Shown: positions 52,789 through 62,141, counted from the stretch's first letter. The stretch: DNA of 64,000 nt from Frateuria soli (GCF_021117385.1 NZ_CP088252.1:1488001-1552000); one strand, 5' to 3'. Numbers and translations are program-made. The notes: a model not told the origin generated them from the letters alone.

Positions 52789-54578
52789 TACCGGATGCGC
52801 CCGGCACCGCCGGGCCCGCGGCCGCGGCCGCCATCGGCCCGTACCTGTCGCGCACGCACATCGCCTACCTCTCCATGGAGATCGCGCTGGAGCCGCGGAT
52901 GCACACCTACGCCGGCGGCCTGGGCGTGCTGGCGGGCGACACCGCACGCGCCAGCGCGGACCTGGAGCTGCCGATGGTGTTCGTGACGCTGATCTCGCGG
53001 CAGGGCTACCTGCGCCAGTCGTTCGACGCCGAAGGCAACCAGCTCGAAGCGGCCGACCCGTGGACCCCCGAGGCCTTCGTCCATCCCCTGCGCGCCAAGG
53101 TCGCGGTGCTGATCGACTGCCGCGAGGTGTGGGTGCGCCCGTGGCTCTACCGGCTGCGTGGACGCCTCGGGCACGAGCTGCCGGTGCTGCTGCTCGATAC
53201 CGACCTGCCCGAGAACGATCCGGAAGACCGCGCGATCACCAGCCTGCTCTACGGCGGCGACGCCACCTATCGCCTCAAGCAGGAGATCGTGCTCGGCATC
53301 GCCGGCCTGCGCGTGCTGCATGCGCTCGGCTTCGAGATCGCTACCTATCACCTGAACGAGGGGCACGCCGCGCTGCTCGGTCTGGAGCTGCTGCGCCGCT
53401 ATCCGCTGCCGCCGGACACGGTGGGCGCCGGCGAGCTCGGCTTCGACGCCGGCGCGGTGCGCCGGTCGTGCGTATTCACCACGCACACGCCGGTCGACGC
53501 GGGACACGACCTCTTCCCCTACGCACTGTACGGCCGCCTGCTGCCGGGCTACCTCGACAGCGACCAGGTCCGCCTGCTGGCCGGCGCTCCGGGCCTCAAC
53601 ATGACCCGGCTCGCGCTCAACCTGGCTGGATTCGTCAACGGCGTGGCGGTGCGCCATGCCGAGGTGACCACGCGCATGTTCCCCGGCTACGATGTGCACG
53701 CGGTGACCAACGGCGTCTATCTCCCGGACTGGGTGCACCCGGCTGTCGCCGCGCTCTATCACCGCTGTTCCGGCTGCTGGGTGCACGATCCGGAGACACT
53801 CGCACGGCTCGACCAGCTGCCCGACGCCGAGGTGTGGCAGGCCCACGAGCGGGCCCGCGCGGACCTGATCGGGTTCGTGGCCGGGCACACCGGCGTGGCA
53901 CTGGATGCGCAATTGCCGATCCTCGGCTTCGCGCGCCGCATGACCGCCTACAAGCGGCCCACGCTGCTGTTCGCGGACCTCGCGCGGCTGCGCGCGATCC
54001 ATGCGAAGTGGCCGTTCCAGGTCGTCGTGGCGGGCAAGGCGCACCCGCGCGACGAGCCGGGCAAGGCGCTGGTGCGCCAGTTGCATGGATTGGCACGGGA
54101 ACTCGCACCGCAGATCCGGCTGGTGTTCCTGCCCGACTACGACCTCGCGGCGGCGCGTGTGCTGGTGGCCGGCTGCGATCTCTGGCTCAACACGCCGCTG
54201 CCGCCGCAGGAAGCCTCCGGCACCAGCGGCATGAAGGCGGCCGCCAACGGCGTGCTCAACCTGAGCGTACTGGACGGCTGGTGGGTCGAGGGCTGCATCG
54301 ACGGCGTCACCGGATGGTCGCTCGGCGAGGAGCACGACGATACGGCCGCGAGCGGCCGGCTCTACGACTGCCTGGAGCAGGTCGTGCTGCCGATGTTCCA
54401 CCGCAACCGCGCAGGCTGGACCGGCATGATGAAGCAGTCGGTGGCCAAGCTTGCCAGCTACTTCAATGCGCACCGGATGATGCGCCGCTACGCCGCCGAG
54501 GCGTATCTGCAGCGCCGCGGCTCGGCGACTCGCGGCGCGGGCCGCTCGGGATCGGGCACGACCGGGTGGGCGGGTTGA
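52785..54578 (+). CDS. glgP: Alpha-glucan (glycogen) phosphorylase, short GT35 form
   Basis: It splits glucose 1-phosphate from glycogen or maltodextrin. The 597-residue protein has the PLP-lysine motif EASGTSGMKAAANG and THTPVDAGHD, LNEGHAAL and RRMTAYKRP, matching the short alpha-glucan phosphorylase branch rather than the 800-residue GlgP. The GTG start at 52785 overlaps the CBS stop by four nt. The last 20 residues are Gly/Ser/Arg-rich. With the CBS protein it forms a small carbon-reserve module that would feed fermentation or nitrate respiration. Confidence 0.9.
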   Translation: MIPDAPGTAGPAAAAAIGPYLSRTHIAYLSMEIALEPRMHTYAGGLGVLAGDTARASADLELPMVFVTLISRQGYLRQSFDAEGNQLEAADPWTPEAFVHPLRAKVAVLIDCREVWVRPWLYRLRGRLGHELPVLLLDTDLPENDPEDRAITSLLYGGDATYRLKQEIVLGIAGLRVLHALGFEIATYHLNEGHAALLGLELLRRYPLPPDTVGAGELGFDAGAVRRSCVFTTHTPVDAGHDLFPYALYGRLLPGYLDSDQVRLLAGAPGLNMTRLALNLAGFVNGVAVRHAEVTTRMFPGYDVHAVTNGVYLPDWVHPAVAALYHRCSGCWVHDPETLARLDQLPDAEVWQAHERARADLIGFVAGHTGVALDAQLPILGFARRMTAYKRPTLLFADLARLRAIHAKWPFQVVVAGKAHPRDEPGKALVRQLHGLARELAPQIRLVFLPDYDLAAARVLVAGCDLWLNTPLPPQEASGTSGMKAAANGVLNLSVLDGWWVEGCIDGVTGWSLGEEHDDTAASGRLYDCLEQVVLPMFHRNRAGWTGMMKQSVAKLASYFNAHRMMRRYAAEAYLQRRGSATRGAGRSGSGTTGWAG

Positions 54579-54588
54579 CCTGCATCAA
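54575..54588 (+). promoter_or_regulatory. FNR/DNR-type box of ftsH
   Basis: TTGAC-CTGC-ATCAA, overlapping the glgP stop region and centred 41.5 nt before the ftsH ATG. Confidence 0.7.
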
Positions 54589-54622
54589 CAGGCGAACCAG
54601 GCCACGCGGGCATAAGCGAAAC

Positions 54623-56494
54623 ATGGACAGCCGTCGCACCTCGTTCTGGTACTGGCTGGGGCCACTGATCGTCGTGGTCGGCCTGCAGTTCATGCTGTAC
54701 ACGCCGCAGGCGCCGTCCATTCCCTACAGCCAGTTCCGCTCGGACCTGGCGGCAGGCCGGATCCAGAGCGTGCAAGTGGACCAGGACCGCATCAGCGGCA
54801 CCTTCAAGCCCACCCGGCCGGACGCGCCGGCAACCCGCTTCACCACCGTTCCGGTCGAGCCGGGGCTGGCCGACGCGCTGGCCGCGGCGCGGGTCGAGTT
54901 CAGTGGCGCGCCACGCTCCAGTCTGCTGGGGCCGGCACTGACCTGGATGATCACCGGGCTGCTCCTGTTCGGCCTGTGGCTGGGGCTGCTGTCGCGAGCC
55001 GGTCGCGGCGGTCCCGCGTCGGGCCTGATGGGCGTGGGCAAGAGCAAGGCGCGGGTCTACGTCGAACGCGGCGTGGGCGTCACCTTTGCCGACGTCGCCG
55101 GCGCGGACGAGGCCAAGGACGAGCTGAAGGAAGTGATCAGTTTCCTGCGCGATCCGAAGCAGTACGGCCGCCTGGGTGAACGCATGCCCAAGGGCATCCT
55201 GCTGGTGGGACCGCCGGGTACCGGCAAGACGCTGCTGGCCCGTGCAGTGGCCGGCGAGGCGGCCGTGCCGTTCTTCTCGATCAGCGGCTCGGAGTTCGTC
55301 GAGCTGTTCGTGGGCGTCGGCGCCGCGCGCGTGCGCGACCTGTTCGAACAGGCGCGGGCACAGGCACCTTGCATCATCTTCATCGACGAGCTGGACGCGG
55401 TCGGCCGCGCACGCGGCGCGTTCCTGCCGACCGGCGGCCACGACGAGAAGGAGCAGACGCTCAACCAGTTGCTGAAGGAAATGGACGGCTTCGACCCCAG
55501 CAGCGGCGTGGTGCTGCTGGCGGCGACCAACCGGCCGGAAATCCTCGACCCGGCCCTGCTCCGCGCCGGCCGCTTCGACCGCCAGATCCTGGTCGATCGG
55601 CCGGACAAGCAGGAGCGCGTGGCGATCCTGCGCGTGCACCTGGCCCGGCTGGTGCTGGCCGGGGACGTGGACATCGAACAGATCGCCGCCCTCACCACCG
55701 GCTTCAGCGGCGCGGACCTGGCCAACCTCGCCAACGAGGCGGCGCTGCTTGCCACGCGGCGTGACGCGACGGCGGTGGGCATGGACGACCTTACCCGTGC
55801 GCTGGAGCGCGTCGTCGCCGGGCTGGAGAAGCGCAGCCGCGTGCTGAGCCCGCGGGAGCGGCGCATCGTCGCCTTCCACGAGGCCGGCCATGCGCTGGTC
55901 GCGATCGAGCTGTCCGGCGGTACGCAGGTGCACAAGCTTTCGATCGTTCCGCGCGGCATCGGTGCGCTCGGCTACACGATCCAGCGGCCGACCGAGGACC
56001 GCTTCCTGATGCAGCGACAGGAGCTGACGCAACGGCTGGCGATGCTGCTGGGCGGGCGCGCGGCGGAGCTGATGGTGTTCGGCGAGGCCTCCACCGGCGC
56101 CGCCGACGACCTGGCCAAGGCCACCGACCTGGCGAGGGGCATGGTCACCCACCACGGCATGACCGCCGAACTGGGCACGGTGAGCTACGAGACCGACGCC
56201 ACGCCGCTGCTCGGCACCACCGGCGACGCCTGGCAGCCGCGCCGCTACGCCGAGGTCACCGCCGCGGCCATCGACCGCGCCATCCGCCTGCTGCTGGACC
56301 AGGCCCTGCTGACCGCGACCGACGTACTGCGCCGCCATCGCGTCGGGCTGGAAACCGCCGCCTCGCAACTGCTCCTGCACGAAACGCTGAGTGGCGACGA
56401 ACTGAAGGCGATCGTGGAACGGGCCGATCACACGCCCGAGGCCCGGGCGCAGGAGCCAACGGCGCCGCCGGTGCGTGCGGCGGGGCGAGGTTGA
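54623..56494 (+). CDS. ftsH: ATP-dependent zinc metalloprotease FtsH (second-copy type)
   Basis: This membrane-bound AAA protease of 623 residues has two helices around a periplasmic domain (1-120), Walker A (GPPGTGKT), Walker B ([11 protein letters not shown]), the second region of homology (RAGRFDRQ) and the zinc site HEAGH with a downstream Asp. All catalytic residues are present. It removes damaged or unassembled membrane proteins. A box at 41.5 nt and isolation from the usual rlmE/folP neighbours suggest an extra copy for anoxia or nitrosative stress. A GRAGRG-type tail replaces the usual C-terminus. Confidence 0.92.
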   Translation: MDSRRTSFWYWLGPLIVVVGLQFMLYTPQAPSIPYSQFRSDLAAGRIQSVQVDQDRISGTFKPTRPDAPATRFTTVPVEPGLADALAAARVEFSGAPRSSLLGPALTWMITGLLLFGLWLGLLSRAGRGGPASGLMGVGKSKARVYVERGVGVTFADVAGADEAKDELKEVISFLRDPKQYGRLGERMPKGILLVGPPGTGKTLLARAVAGEAAVPFFSISGSEFVELFVGVGAARVRDLFEQARAQAPCIIFIDELDAVGRARGAFLPTGGHDEKEQTLNQLLKEMDGFDPSSGVVLLAATNRPEILDPALLRAGRFDRQILVDRPDKQERVAILRVHLARLVLAGDVDIEQIAALTTGFSGADLANLANEAALLATRRDATAVGMDDLTRALERVVAGLEKRSRVLSPRERRIVAFHEAGHALVAIELSGGTQVHKLSIVPRGIGALGYTIQRPTEDRFLMQRQELTQRLAMLLGGRAAELMVFGEASTGAADDLAKATDLARGMVTHHGMTAELGTVSYETDATPLLGTTGDAWQPRRYAEVTAAAIDRAIRLLLDQALLTATDVLRRHRVGLETAASQLLLHETLSGDELKAIVERADHTPEARAQEPTAPPVRAAGRG

Positions 56495-56720
56495 CCGGCT
56501 GGCCTGTTGCAGGCCGGGGTGCGCGTCAGGCCGCACGCTGGCCCGACGGGCCGCCGACGCGGGCAGCTCACAAACCGTGAGCGATCGCTGCGCGCGAACC
56601 GCGCGACATCCATCGCGACGATGCGGTCACACGTGGTCCTTCGGGCGGGATCGGCGCCGCACGGAAAACGGGCGCCCTGTGCGGGCGCCCCGTCGTTGGC
56701 TCGGCCGAAGCCGGGCGCGC
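56495..56720. other. Convergent intergenic region with the hsp20 terminator
   Basis: Apart from the hairpin at 56665-56690 I see nothing in this 226-nt stretch. ftsH and hsp20 both end here. Confidence 0.5.
56665..56690 (-). terminator. Rho-independent terminator of hsp20
   Basis: GGGCGCCC-TGTGC-GGGCGCCC forms an eight-bp stem (56670-56677 with 56683-56690); on the minus strand it is followed by TTTT. Confidence 0.75.
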
Positions 56721-57164
56721 TCAGGCGACCTTGATCCGCTTCTGCTGGCCGTTGGGCTTCTTGGGCAGGTGCAGGCTCAGCACGCCGTTCTCGTAGCGGG
56801 CCTGCGCCTTGGCATCGTCGACGTCGGTCGGCAGGCTGAAGGAGCGGAACACCTGGCCGTAGTAGCGCTCGGTGCACACCTCGCGGCTGCCGTCCTTCCG
56901 TTCCGATTCGCGCTTGGTTTCGGCGGTGATCGATACCTGGTTGCCGTCGATCGTGATGTCGATGTCTTCCTTGCGCACGCCCGGGACATCCGCCTGGATG
57001 TCGTAGGCCTCGTCGTTCTCGCTGACGTCGACGCGGATTTCGGGCGCCACTTCCAGGTCCCTGAACATCGTGCGCAATCCGAAGTTGCGGAACAGCTCGT
57101 CGAAGTCGTTCGGCTCGGACCGCGACAGCGGCTTCAACGGATTCCAGCGTGTAAGCATGGTCAT
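56721..57164 (-). CDS. Small heat-shock protein Hsp20 (alpha-crystallin domain)
   Basis: This 147-residue chaperone holds unfolded proteins. The alpha-crystallin domain spans about residues 42-135: RVDVSENDEAYDIQADVPGV, SREVCTERYYGQVFRSFSLP and YENGVLSLHLPK. An IKVA tail ends the protein. CGGAGA precedes the ATG at 57164. It is divergent from the next exporter set, with two FNR-type boxes between. Anaerobic rather than heat control recalls the hypoxia-linked Hsp20 proteins of other bacteria. It may cooperate with FtsH encoded just before. Confidence 0.92.
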   Translation of the reverse strand: MTMLTRWNPLKPLSRSEPNDFDELFRNFGLRTMFRDLEVAPEIRVDVSENDEAYDIQADVPGVRKEDIDITIDGNQVSITAETKRESERKDGSREVCTERYYGQVFRSFSLPTDVDDAKAQARYENGVLSLHLPKKPNGQQKRIKVA

Positions 57165-57254
57165 GATGGCAAGTCTCCGATCGATGCGGGGAAACCCGCG
57201 GGCGCCATGCCCGCGGGGCCAGCGTCGACGCTACGCCGCGCCGCCGGAGCGGAT

Positions 57255-57268
57255 TTGATCGACGTCAA
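57255..57268 (-). promoter_or_regulatory. FNR/DNR-type box of hsp20
   Basis: TTGAT-CGAC-GTCAA, centred 97.5 nt before the hsp20 ATG. Confidence 0.65.
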
Positions 57269-57321
57269 ACCGCCATGGGGCGCGCCCGGCACGCCTGGTC
57301 GCACTCACGCGCATGGCGCCG

Positions 57322-57335
57322 TTGACGTGCATCAA
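57322..57335 (+). promoter_or_regulatory. FNR/DNR-type box of the MacAB-like exporter
   Basis: TTGAC-GTGC-ATCAA, centred 92.5 nt before the adaptor gene ATG. Confidence 0.65.
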
Positions 57336-57420
57336 AACCCGCCTGCACCGGCGACCTATCCTGCCGGTCAACGGTTCGGCGCGCCCGGGAAGGCCCCGCA
57401 TCCGTCGCGGAGCATGCCGA

Positions 57421-58503
57421 ATGCCAGACGACGCCCCCCTTGCCAGACCGGCAGCATCCAGCCGCGTAGCGACCCCGCGTCCGGCGCGTCGCCGCCACGC
57501 GCTCGCGTGGCTCGCCGGCAGCGTGCTGGTGCCCGGGCTGATCGCGCTGGCAGCCTGGTGGATGCTGCCGCCGCGGGTGTCGGTGGTGCACGCCCACCGC
57601 GGCACCGCCATCGAGGCGGTCTACGCCACCGGCACGGTGGAGCCGACCGTCATGCTGCCGATCGCCGCGCGCATCACCGCGCGCCTGGTCGAACTTGACG
57701 TGGACGAAGGCGACCGCGTGCGTGCCGGCCAGCAACTGGCCCGGCTGGAGGACACCGACCTGGCCAGCAACCTGGCGCAACTGCGCTCGCAGGAGGCCTT
57801 CGCGCAGTCCGAGTACCGCCGCTATGCCGCCCTGCTCCCGCGCGGCGTGATCGCGCGCACGCAATACGACAAGGCCCGCGCGGACTGGCTGGCGGCGCGC
57901 TCGGCCGCCGAGCGCGCCGCCGCCGAGCTGCGCTACGCGCGGCTGCTGGCGCCCACCGGCGGCACGGTGATCCGCCGCGATGGCGAGATCGGCCAGCTGA
58001 TGACGCCCGGAGCGGCGCTGTTCTGGCTCGCGGTCGACTCGCCGCCGCGGGTCACCACCGACGTCGACGAGGAGGACATCGCGCGGGTGGTGCCCGGGCA
58101 AGCGGTACTGATCCGCGCCGACGCCTTTCCCGGCCGGGTGTTCCAGGGCCGTGTCCGCAGCATCACGCCCAAGGGCGACCCGACCGGCCGCAGCTACCGC
58201 GTGCGCATCGCGATCGACGGCGACACGCCGCTGCGGGTCGGCATGACCGCCGAGGTCAACATCATCGTGCGCCGCCACGACCACGCCCTGCTGCTGCCCG
58301 ACAGCGCACTGGCCGCCGACCGCGTATGGGTCGCCAGCGGCGGCCGGCTGCAGTCGCGGCGCGTCGACGTGGGCATCCGCGGCGAGCGCCAGGTCGAGAT
58401 CGCCGCGGGCGTATCCGAGGGCGACGCGGTGGTGGCCATGCCGGCGGCAGGCCTGCGCGAGGGCGCCAGGGTGCGGGTGGCCGATGGCGGAGCGCGGCCA
58501 TGA
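57421..58503 (+). CDS. HlyD/MacA-type periplasmic adaptor
   Basis: The 360-residue protein begins with an N-terminal anchor (residues 27-45, WLAGSVLVPGLIALAAW). A lipoyl half (VELDVDEGDRVRAGQQLARLED), a short helical hairpin (about 120-165) and the second lipoyl half (LLAPTGGTVIRRDGEIGQL) follow, then a beta-barrel and membrane-proximal domain. GGAG lies eight nt before the ATG at 57421. The stop overlaps the permease ATG (ATGA). It links the FtsX permease to an unseen outer-membrane channel. The gene order differs from the set at 14277. Confidence 0.88.
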   Translation: MPDDAPLARPAASSRVATPRPARRRHALAWLAGSVLVPGLIALAAWWMLPPRVSVVHAHRGTAIEAVYATGTVEPTVMLPIAARITARLVELDVDEGDRVRAGQQLARLEDTDLASNLAQLRSQEAFAQSEYRRYAALLPRGVIARTQYDKARADWLAARSAAERAAAELRYARLLAPTGGTVIRRDGEIGQLMTPGAALFWLAVDSPPRVTTDVDEEDIARVVPGQAVLIRADAFPGRVFQGRVRSITPKGDPTGRSYRVRIAIDGDTPLRVGMTAEVNIIVRRHDHALLLPDSALAADRVWVASGGRLQSRRVDVGIRGERQVEIAAGVSEGDAVVAMPAAGLREGARVRVADGGARP

Positions 58504-59747
58504 TCCGCCTGCTGGTGGACATCGCCGCGCGGCACCTGCTGGCGCGCCGGCGCCAGAGCATCGTCTCGCTGCTGGGCGTGGTGCTGGGCGTGTCCTTCTT
58601 CCTGGCGATCTCGGCGATGATGCGCGGCTCCGAGCAGGACATCATGCACCGGCTGGTGGACAACGCGCCGCACATCACGATCGAGGACGAATACCGCGAC
58701 CCGACGGTACAACCGGTGAGCGAGCTCTTCCCGGACGCCGCGGTGCAACTGGATCATCTGGTGCCGCAGACCGAGACGCGCGGCATCCGCGGCTACGCGC
58801 AGATCCTCGACTACCTGCGGCGCACGCCGGGACTGCGCGCGTCGGCGGTGCTGAGTGGCCAGGCGCTGGCGAGTTTTGCCGGCAAGGACCGCGCGATCGG
58901 GCTCTACGGCATCGTCGCCAGCGAGTACGCGCAGGTCTCGACGATCCGCCGCTACATGGTGCGCGGCTCGCTCGACGAGCTGGAGGCCAACCCCAACGGC
59001 ATCGTCGTCGGCGACGAGCTGGCGCGCCGGATGAGCCTGTCGATGGGGAGCAACCTGCGCGTGGCCAGTACCACCGGCCAGGTGCGCACGTTCAAGATCA
59101 TCGGCCTGTTTCACACCGGGCGCGCGGACTTCGATGCCGGCCAGGCGTTCGTCGCGCTCAAGCGCGTGCAGTCCATGCTCGACCGGCCCAATCGCATCAA
59201 TACCATCGTGATCAGGCTGGCCGACCCCCAGGCCGCGCGGCTGGAAGCGGCCCGCATCGAACAGCGCGTGCGCTACAAGACCGTGTCCTGGCAGGAGCGG
59301 TCCGAGGACCTGATGAGTGCGCTGGCGATCCGCAGCGTGATCATGTACGCGGTGGTCGGCGCGGTGCTGGTGGTCGCCGCGTTCGGCATCTACAACGTGA
59401 TCTCGACCGTGGTGCTGGAGAAGCAGCGGGACATCGCGATCCTGCGCGCGATGGGTTTCGAGGCGCGCGACGTCGAAGGCATGTTCCTGGCGCAGGGCGC
59501 GCTGATCGGCGCGGTCGGAAACGTGTTCGGGATCGGGCTGGGCTGCGGGCTGATGGCCGGATTGATGCGCATCCATTTCCGCGTGCCCGGAAGTACCGAC
59601 GTCAACTACCTGGTGATCGACTGGAGCCTGTTCCAGTTCGTGCTGGCCGGCGGGGTGGCGATGCTCGCGGCGATGATCGCCGCCTATCTGCCGGCGCGTC
59701 GCGCGGCCAAGGTCGAGCCGGTCGACGTGCTGCGCGGGGGCACCTGA
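58500..59747 (+). CDS. MacB-type ABC permease (FtsX family)
   Basis: This 415-residue permease has one N-terminal helix (LLGVVLGVSFFLAISAMM), a large periplasmic domain (about 45-280) and three C-terminal FtsX helices, with VISTVVLEKQRDIAILRAMG and AAYLPARRAAKVEPVDVLRG at the end. This four-helix layout is that of MacB/LolC-type permeases. It overlaps the adaptor by four nt and the ATPase by one, so the three are one operon. Export of a lipid-like compound, peptide or heme precursor is possible; the cargo is unknown. Confidence 0.88.
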   Translation: MIRLLVDIAARHLLARRRQSIVSLLGVVLGVSFFLAISAMMRGSEQDIMHRLVDNAPHITIEDEYRDPTVQPVSELFPDAAVQLDHLVPQTETRGIRGYAQILDYLRRTPGLRASAVLSGQALASFAGKDRAIGLYGIVASEYAQVSTIRRYMVRGSLDELEANPNGIVVGDELARRMSLSMGSNLRVASTTGQVRTFKIIGLFHTGRADFDAGQAFVALKRVQSMLDRPNRINTIVIRLADPQAARLEAARIEQRVRYKTVSWQERSEDLMSALAIRSVIMYAVVGAVLVVAAFGIYNVISTVVLEKQRDIAILRAMGFEARDVEGMFLAQGALIGAVGNVFGIGLGCGLMAGLMRIHFRVPGSTDVNYLVIDWSLFQFVLAGGVAMLAAMIAAYLPARRAAKVEPVDVLRGGT

Positions 59748-60421
59748 TGGCCGAGGCGATCCGGCTGGAGCACGTGACGCGCCGGCTCGAAGGCGAGGTG
59801 CCGGTGACCCTGGTGGACGACGCCAGCCTGCGCATCGACGGCGGCGAATGCGTGGCGATCACCGGCCCGTCGGGCTCGGGCAAGTCGTCCCTGCTCTACC
59901 TGATGGGGCTGCTCGACCTGCCCAGCGCGGGGCGCGTCTGGCTGGACGGCACCGATACCGCCGACTACGGCGAAGCGGAACGTTCGCGGGCGCGGCTGCG
60001 GTCGATCGGCTTCGTGTTCCAGTCGCACTTCCTGCTGCCGGAGTTCAGCGCCTGCGAGAACGTGATGCTGCCGATGCGCCGGCTGGGTGCGTATGACGAG
60101 GCGACGATCCGCGAACGCGCATGCGCCCTGCTGGCCGGGCTGGACCTGGCATCGCAGTTCGACAAGTCGCCGCGGCAGTTGTCCGGTGGCCAGAGTCAGC
60201 GCGTGGCGATCGCCCGCGCGCTGGCCAACGATCCGATGCTGGTGCTCGCCGACGAGCCGACCGGCAACCTGGACAGTGTCGCCAGCCGCAACGTGCAGCG
60301 CACCGTGCTGGCGCTGGCGCACGAACAGGGACGCGCCGTCGCGGTGGTGACGCACGATCCGGATTTCGCCGCGCAGGCCGACCGGCGCATCCGCATCGTC
60401 GACGGACGCATCCAGCCATGA
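59747..60421 (+). CDS. MacB/LolD-type ABC ATP-binding protein
   Basis: The 224-residue ATPase carries Walker A (GPSGSGKSS), Q-loop (FVFQSHFLL), signature (LSGGQSQR), Walker B (MLVLADEPTGNLDS) and the H-loop (AVVTHDPD). Its ATG shares a base with the permease stop (TGATG). It completes the adaptor-permease-ATPase unit, which starts behind an FNR-type box. The 3' end faces the phosphoribosyltransferase-hydrolase gene with 11 nt between stops. Confidence 0.9.
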   Translation: MAEAIRLEHVTRRLEGEVPVTLVDDASLRIDGGECVAITGPSGSGKSSLLYLMGLLDLPSAGRVWLDGTDTADYGEAERSRARLRSIGFVFQSHFLLPEFSACENVMLPMRRLGAYDEATIRERACALLAGLDLASQFDKSPRQLSGGQSQRVAIARALANDPMLVLADEPTGNLDSVASRNVQRTVLALAHEQGRAVAVVTHDPDFAAQADRRIRIVDGRIQP

Positions 60422-60432
60422 ACGGCGCCCGC

Positions 60433-61806
60433 CTAGCCGGCAAGCCGGCCCGCATCGGGGCCGTTGGACGGCTTGCGGCGCGGTGCGTGGATGCGCGTGC
60501 CCAGCCAGCGCGCGAACCAGTCGCGGGCGAGCCTGGAGGCAGTCTCGAGGGTGCCCGGCTCGGGGAACAGGTGCGTCGCCCCGGGCACCACCGCCAGTTC
60601 GTTCTTGGCGGGAATGCGGCGCTGTGCGGCGCGGTTGAGCGAGAGCACCTGCCGGTCCAGCCCGGCCACGATCAGTAGCGTGGGCGCGGTCACCCGGGCC
60701 AGCGTGGCCGCGCCGGCGAGATCGGGTCGTCCGCTGCGCGACACCACCGCGGCCACGTCGCGCGGCCGCTGCGCGGCCACCGCCAGCACCGCGCCGGCGC
60801 CGGTGCCGGCACCGAACAGGCCCAGCGGAAGCTGGCCCAGCGCCGGGTCGCGCCGTACCGCCGCGACCACCGCGGCGAGCCGGTCGGCGAGCGCGGCGAT
60901 GTCGAATACCGCGGCGGGCGAAATGACCTCTTCCGGCGTCAGCATGTCGAACAGCAACGTGCCCATGCCCGAGCGCTGCAGGAGATGGGCCAGGCAGCGG
61001 TCACGAGGGCTGTCGCGATCGGCGCCGCTGCCGTGGGCGAAGATCACCAGCCCGCGTGCATCCGGCGGCATCGCCAGGTCGCCCGGCAGGCACGCATCCG
61101 GCAGATCGAAGGTGACCGCCTGCGGGACCGGCAGGCCGGCGTCTGCCCTGGGCGGGGCCGACAGCAGGTGCAGCACGTCGGTGTCGTCCACCGGCTCGAA
61201 CTCGCCGTAGAAAGCGCCGACGGCGCGGAAGTGCGCGGGCGCGAGCAGGCACACGACACGGTCGGCGAGATCCTCCAGCTCGGCCAGGCTCTCCGGCGCC
61301 GCCACCGGCACCGCCGCCACCAGCAACGCCGGATGTTGCCGGCGCACGGCGGCCAGCGCGGCGCGCATGGTCGCGCCGGTGGCCAGGCCATCGTCGACCA
61401 CGATCACCACGCGGCCGGTGGGATCGGCGGGATGACGGCCGGGACTGTAGGCGGCACGGCGCTTGCGGATCGTCGCCAGTTGACGGGCGGCTTCTGCGCG
61501 CACGTAGCTCATGCCCGCACCGGCCACGCCGGCGCTGGCGGTCAGCTGGACACGCCCCTGCTCGTCGACCGCGCCGATGGCCACCTCGCAGTTGATCGGC
61601 GAGCCGAGCTTGCGCACCAGCACCACGTCCAGGTCGCCGTCCAGCGCGTCGGCGACGATGCGCCCGACCGGGACTCCGCCGCGCGGGATGGCGAGCACGA
61701 GCGGGCGCTGGCCACGGAAGTCTGCCAACGCTTCGGCCAGTTGCCGGCCGGCGTCGTCACGGTCGGCGTAGCGCCGGCTGGTGGAAGACGGGAAACGCTT
61801 CATCAT
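60433..61806 (-). CDS. Phosphoribosyltransferase fused to an alpha/beta-hydrolase domain
   Basis: This 457-residue fusion has a type I phosphoribosyltransferase domain (about 15-215; PRPP loop VVIVVDDGLATGATM, plus VLVRKLGSP) and a dienelactone-hydrolase-like domain (about 235-440; FAHGSGADRDSPRD). The usual GxSxG nucleophile elbow reads GAGTG near residue 330, so the catalytic Ser appears to be replaced by Gly. Fusions of this type occur in stress and anaerobic gene sets and their substrates are unknown. A GTGAGG site precedes the ATG at 61806; a second ATG follows at once. Either half may be a binding domain only. Confidence 0.85.
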   Translation of the reverse strand: MMKRFPSSTSRRYADRDDAGRQLAEALADFRGQRPLVLAIPRGGVPVGRIVADALDGDLDVVLVRKLGSPINCEVAIGAVDEQGRVQLTASAGVAGAGMSYVRAEAARQLATIRKRRAAYSPGRHPADPTGRVVIVVDDGLATGATMRAALAAVRRQHPALLVAAVPVAAPESLAELEDLADRVVCLLAPAHFRAVGAFYGEFEPVDDTDVLHLLSAPPRADAGLPVPQAVTFDLPDACLPGDLAMPPDARGLVIFAHGSGADRDSPRDRCLAHLLQRSGMGTLLFDMLTPEEVISPAAVFDIAALADRLAAVVAAVRRDPALGQLPLGLFGAGTGAGAVLAVAAQRPRDVAAVVSRSGRPDLAGAATLARVTAPTLLIVAGLDRQVLSLNRAAQRRIPAKNELAVVPGATHLFPEPGTLETASRLARDWFARWLGTRIHAPRRKPSNGPDAGRLAG

Positions 61807-61856
61807 CCTCACTCCGGCCGCAACCTGCGCGTGCGGCCACTTGCGATTGGCGCCGT

Positions 61857-62060
61857 TCAGCCGATCACGAAGCTGACCCGCATGCACACGCGCCACGCCT
61901 GGATCTTGCCGTCCGGCCCGGTGACGACCTTGGTCTCGCTGATCCATGCGCCCTTGATCCCGTCCAGCGTCCGGGCCGCGCGCTCCAGGCCCTGCTGTAC
62001 GGCGTCTTCGACGCTGTCGGGAGATTCGGAAATGATTTCGATGACCTTGGCGACGCTCAT
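61857..62060 (-). CDS. Dodecin (flavin-storage protein)
   Basis: Dodecins are 67-70-residue proteins that form hollow dodecamers binding FMN, riboflavin or CoA. The 67-residue chain shows the family pattern VIEIISESPDSVEDAVQQGL, then GAWISETKVVTGPDGKIQAWRV, with the flavin-stacking Trp in both segments, and a VSFVIG end. GGAGG lies seven nt before the ATG. It has its own box of exact FNR consensus 88.5 nt upstream. Flavin buffering would protect against photochemical or redox damage when respiration slows. Confidence 0.92.
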   Translation of the reverse strand: MSVAKVIEIISESPDSVEDAVQQGLERAARTLDGIKGAWISETKVVTGPDGKIQAWRVCMRVSFVIG

Positions 62061-62141
62061 GACGCATCCTCCGGCGGTTGGCAGATCCGGCGCAGTGCAC
62101 GCCGGTCACGCCCCACCCTAGGCCGCCGGACGCGGACCGGC

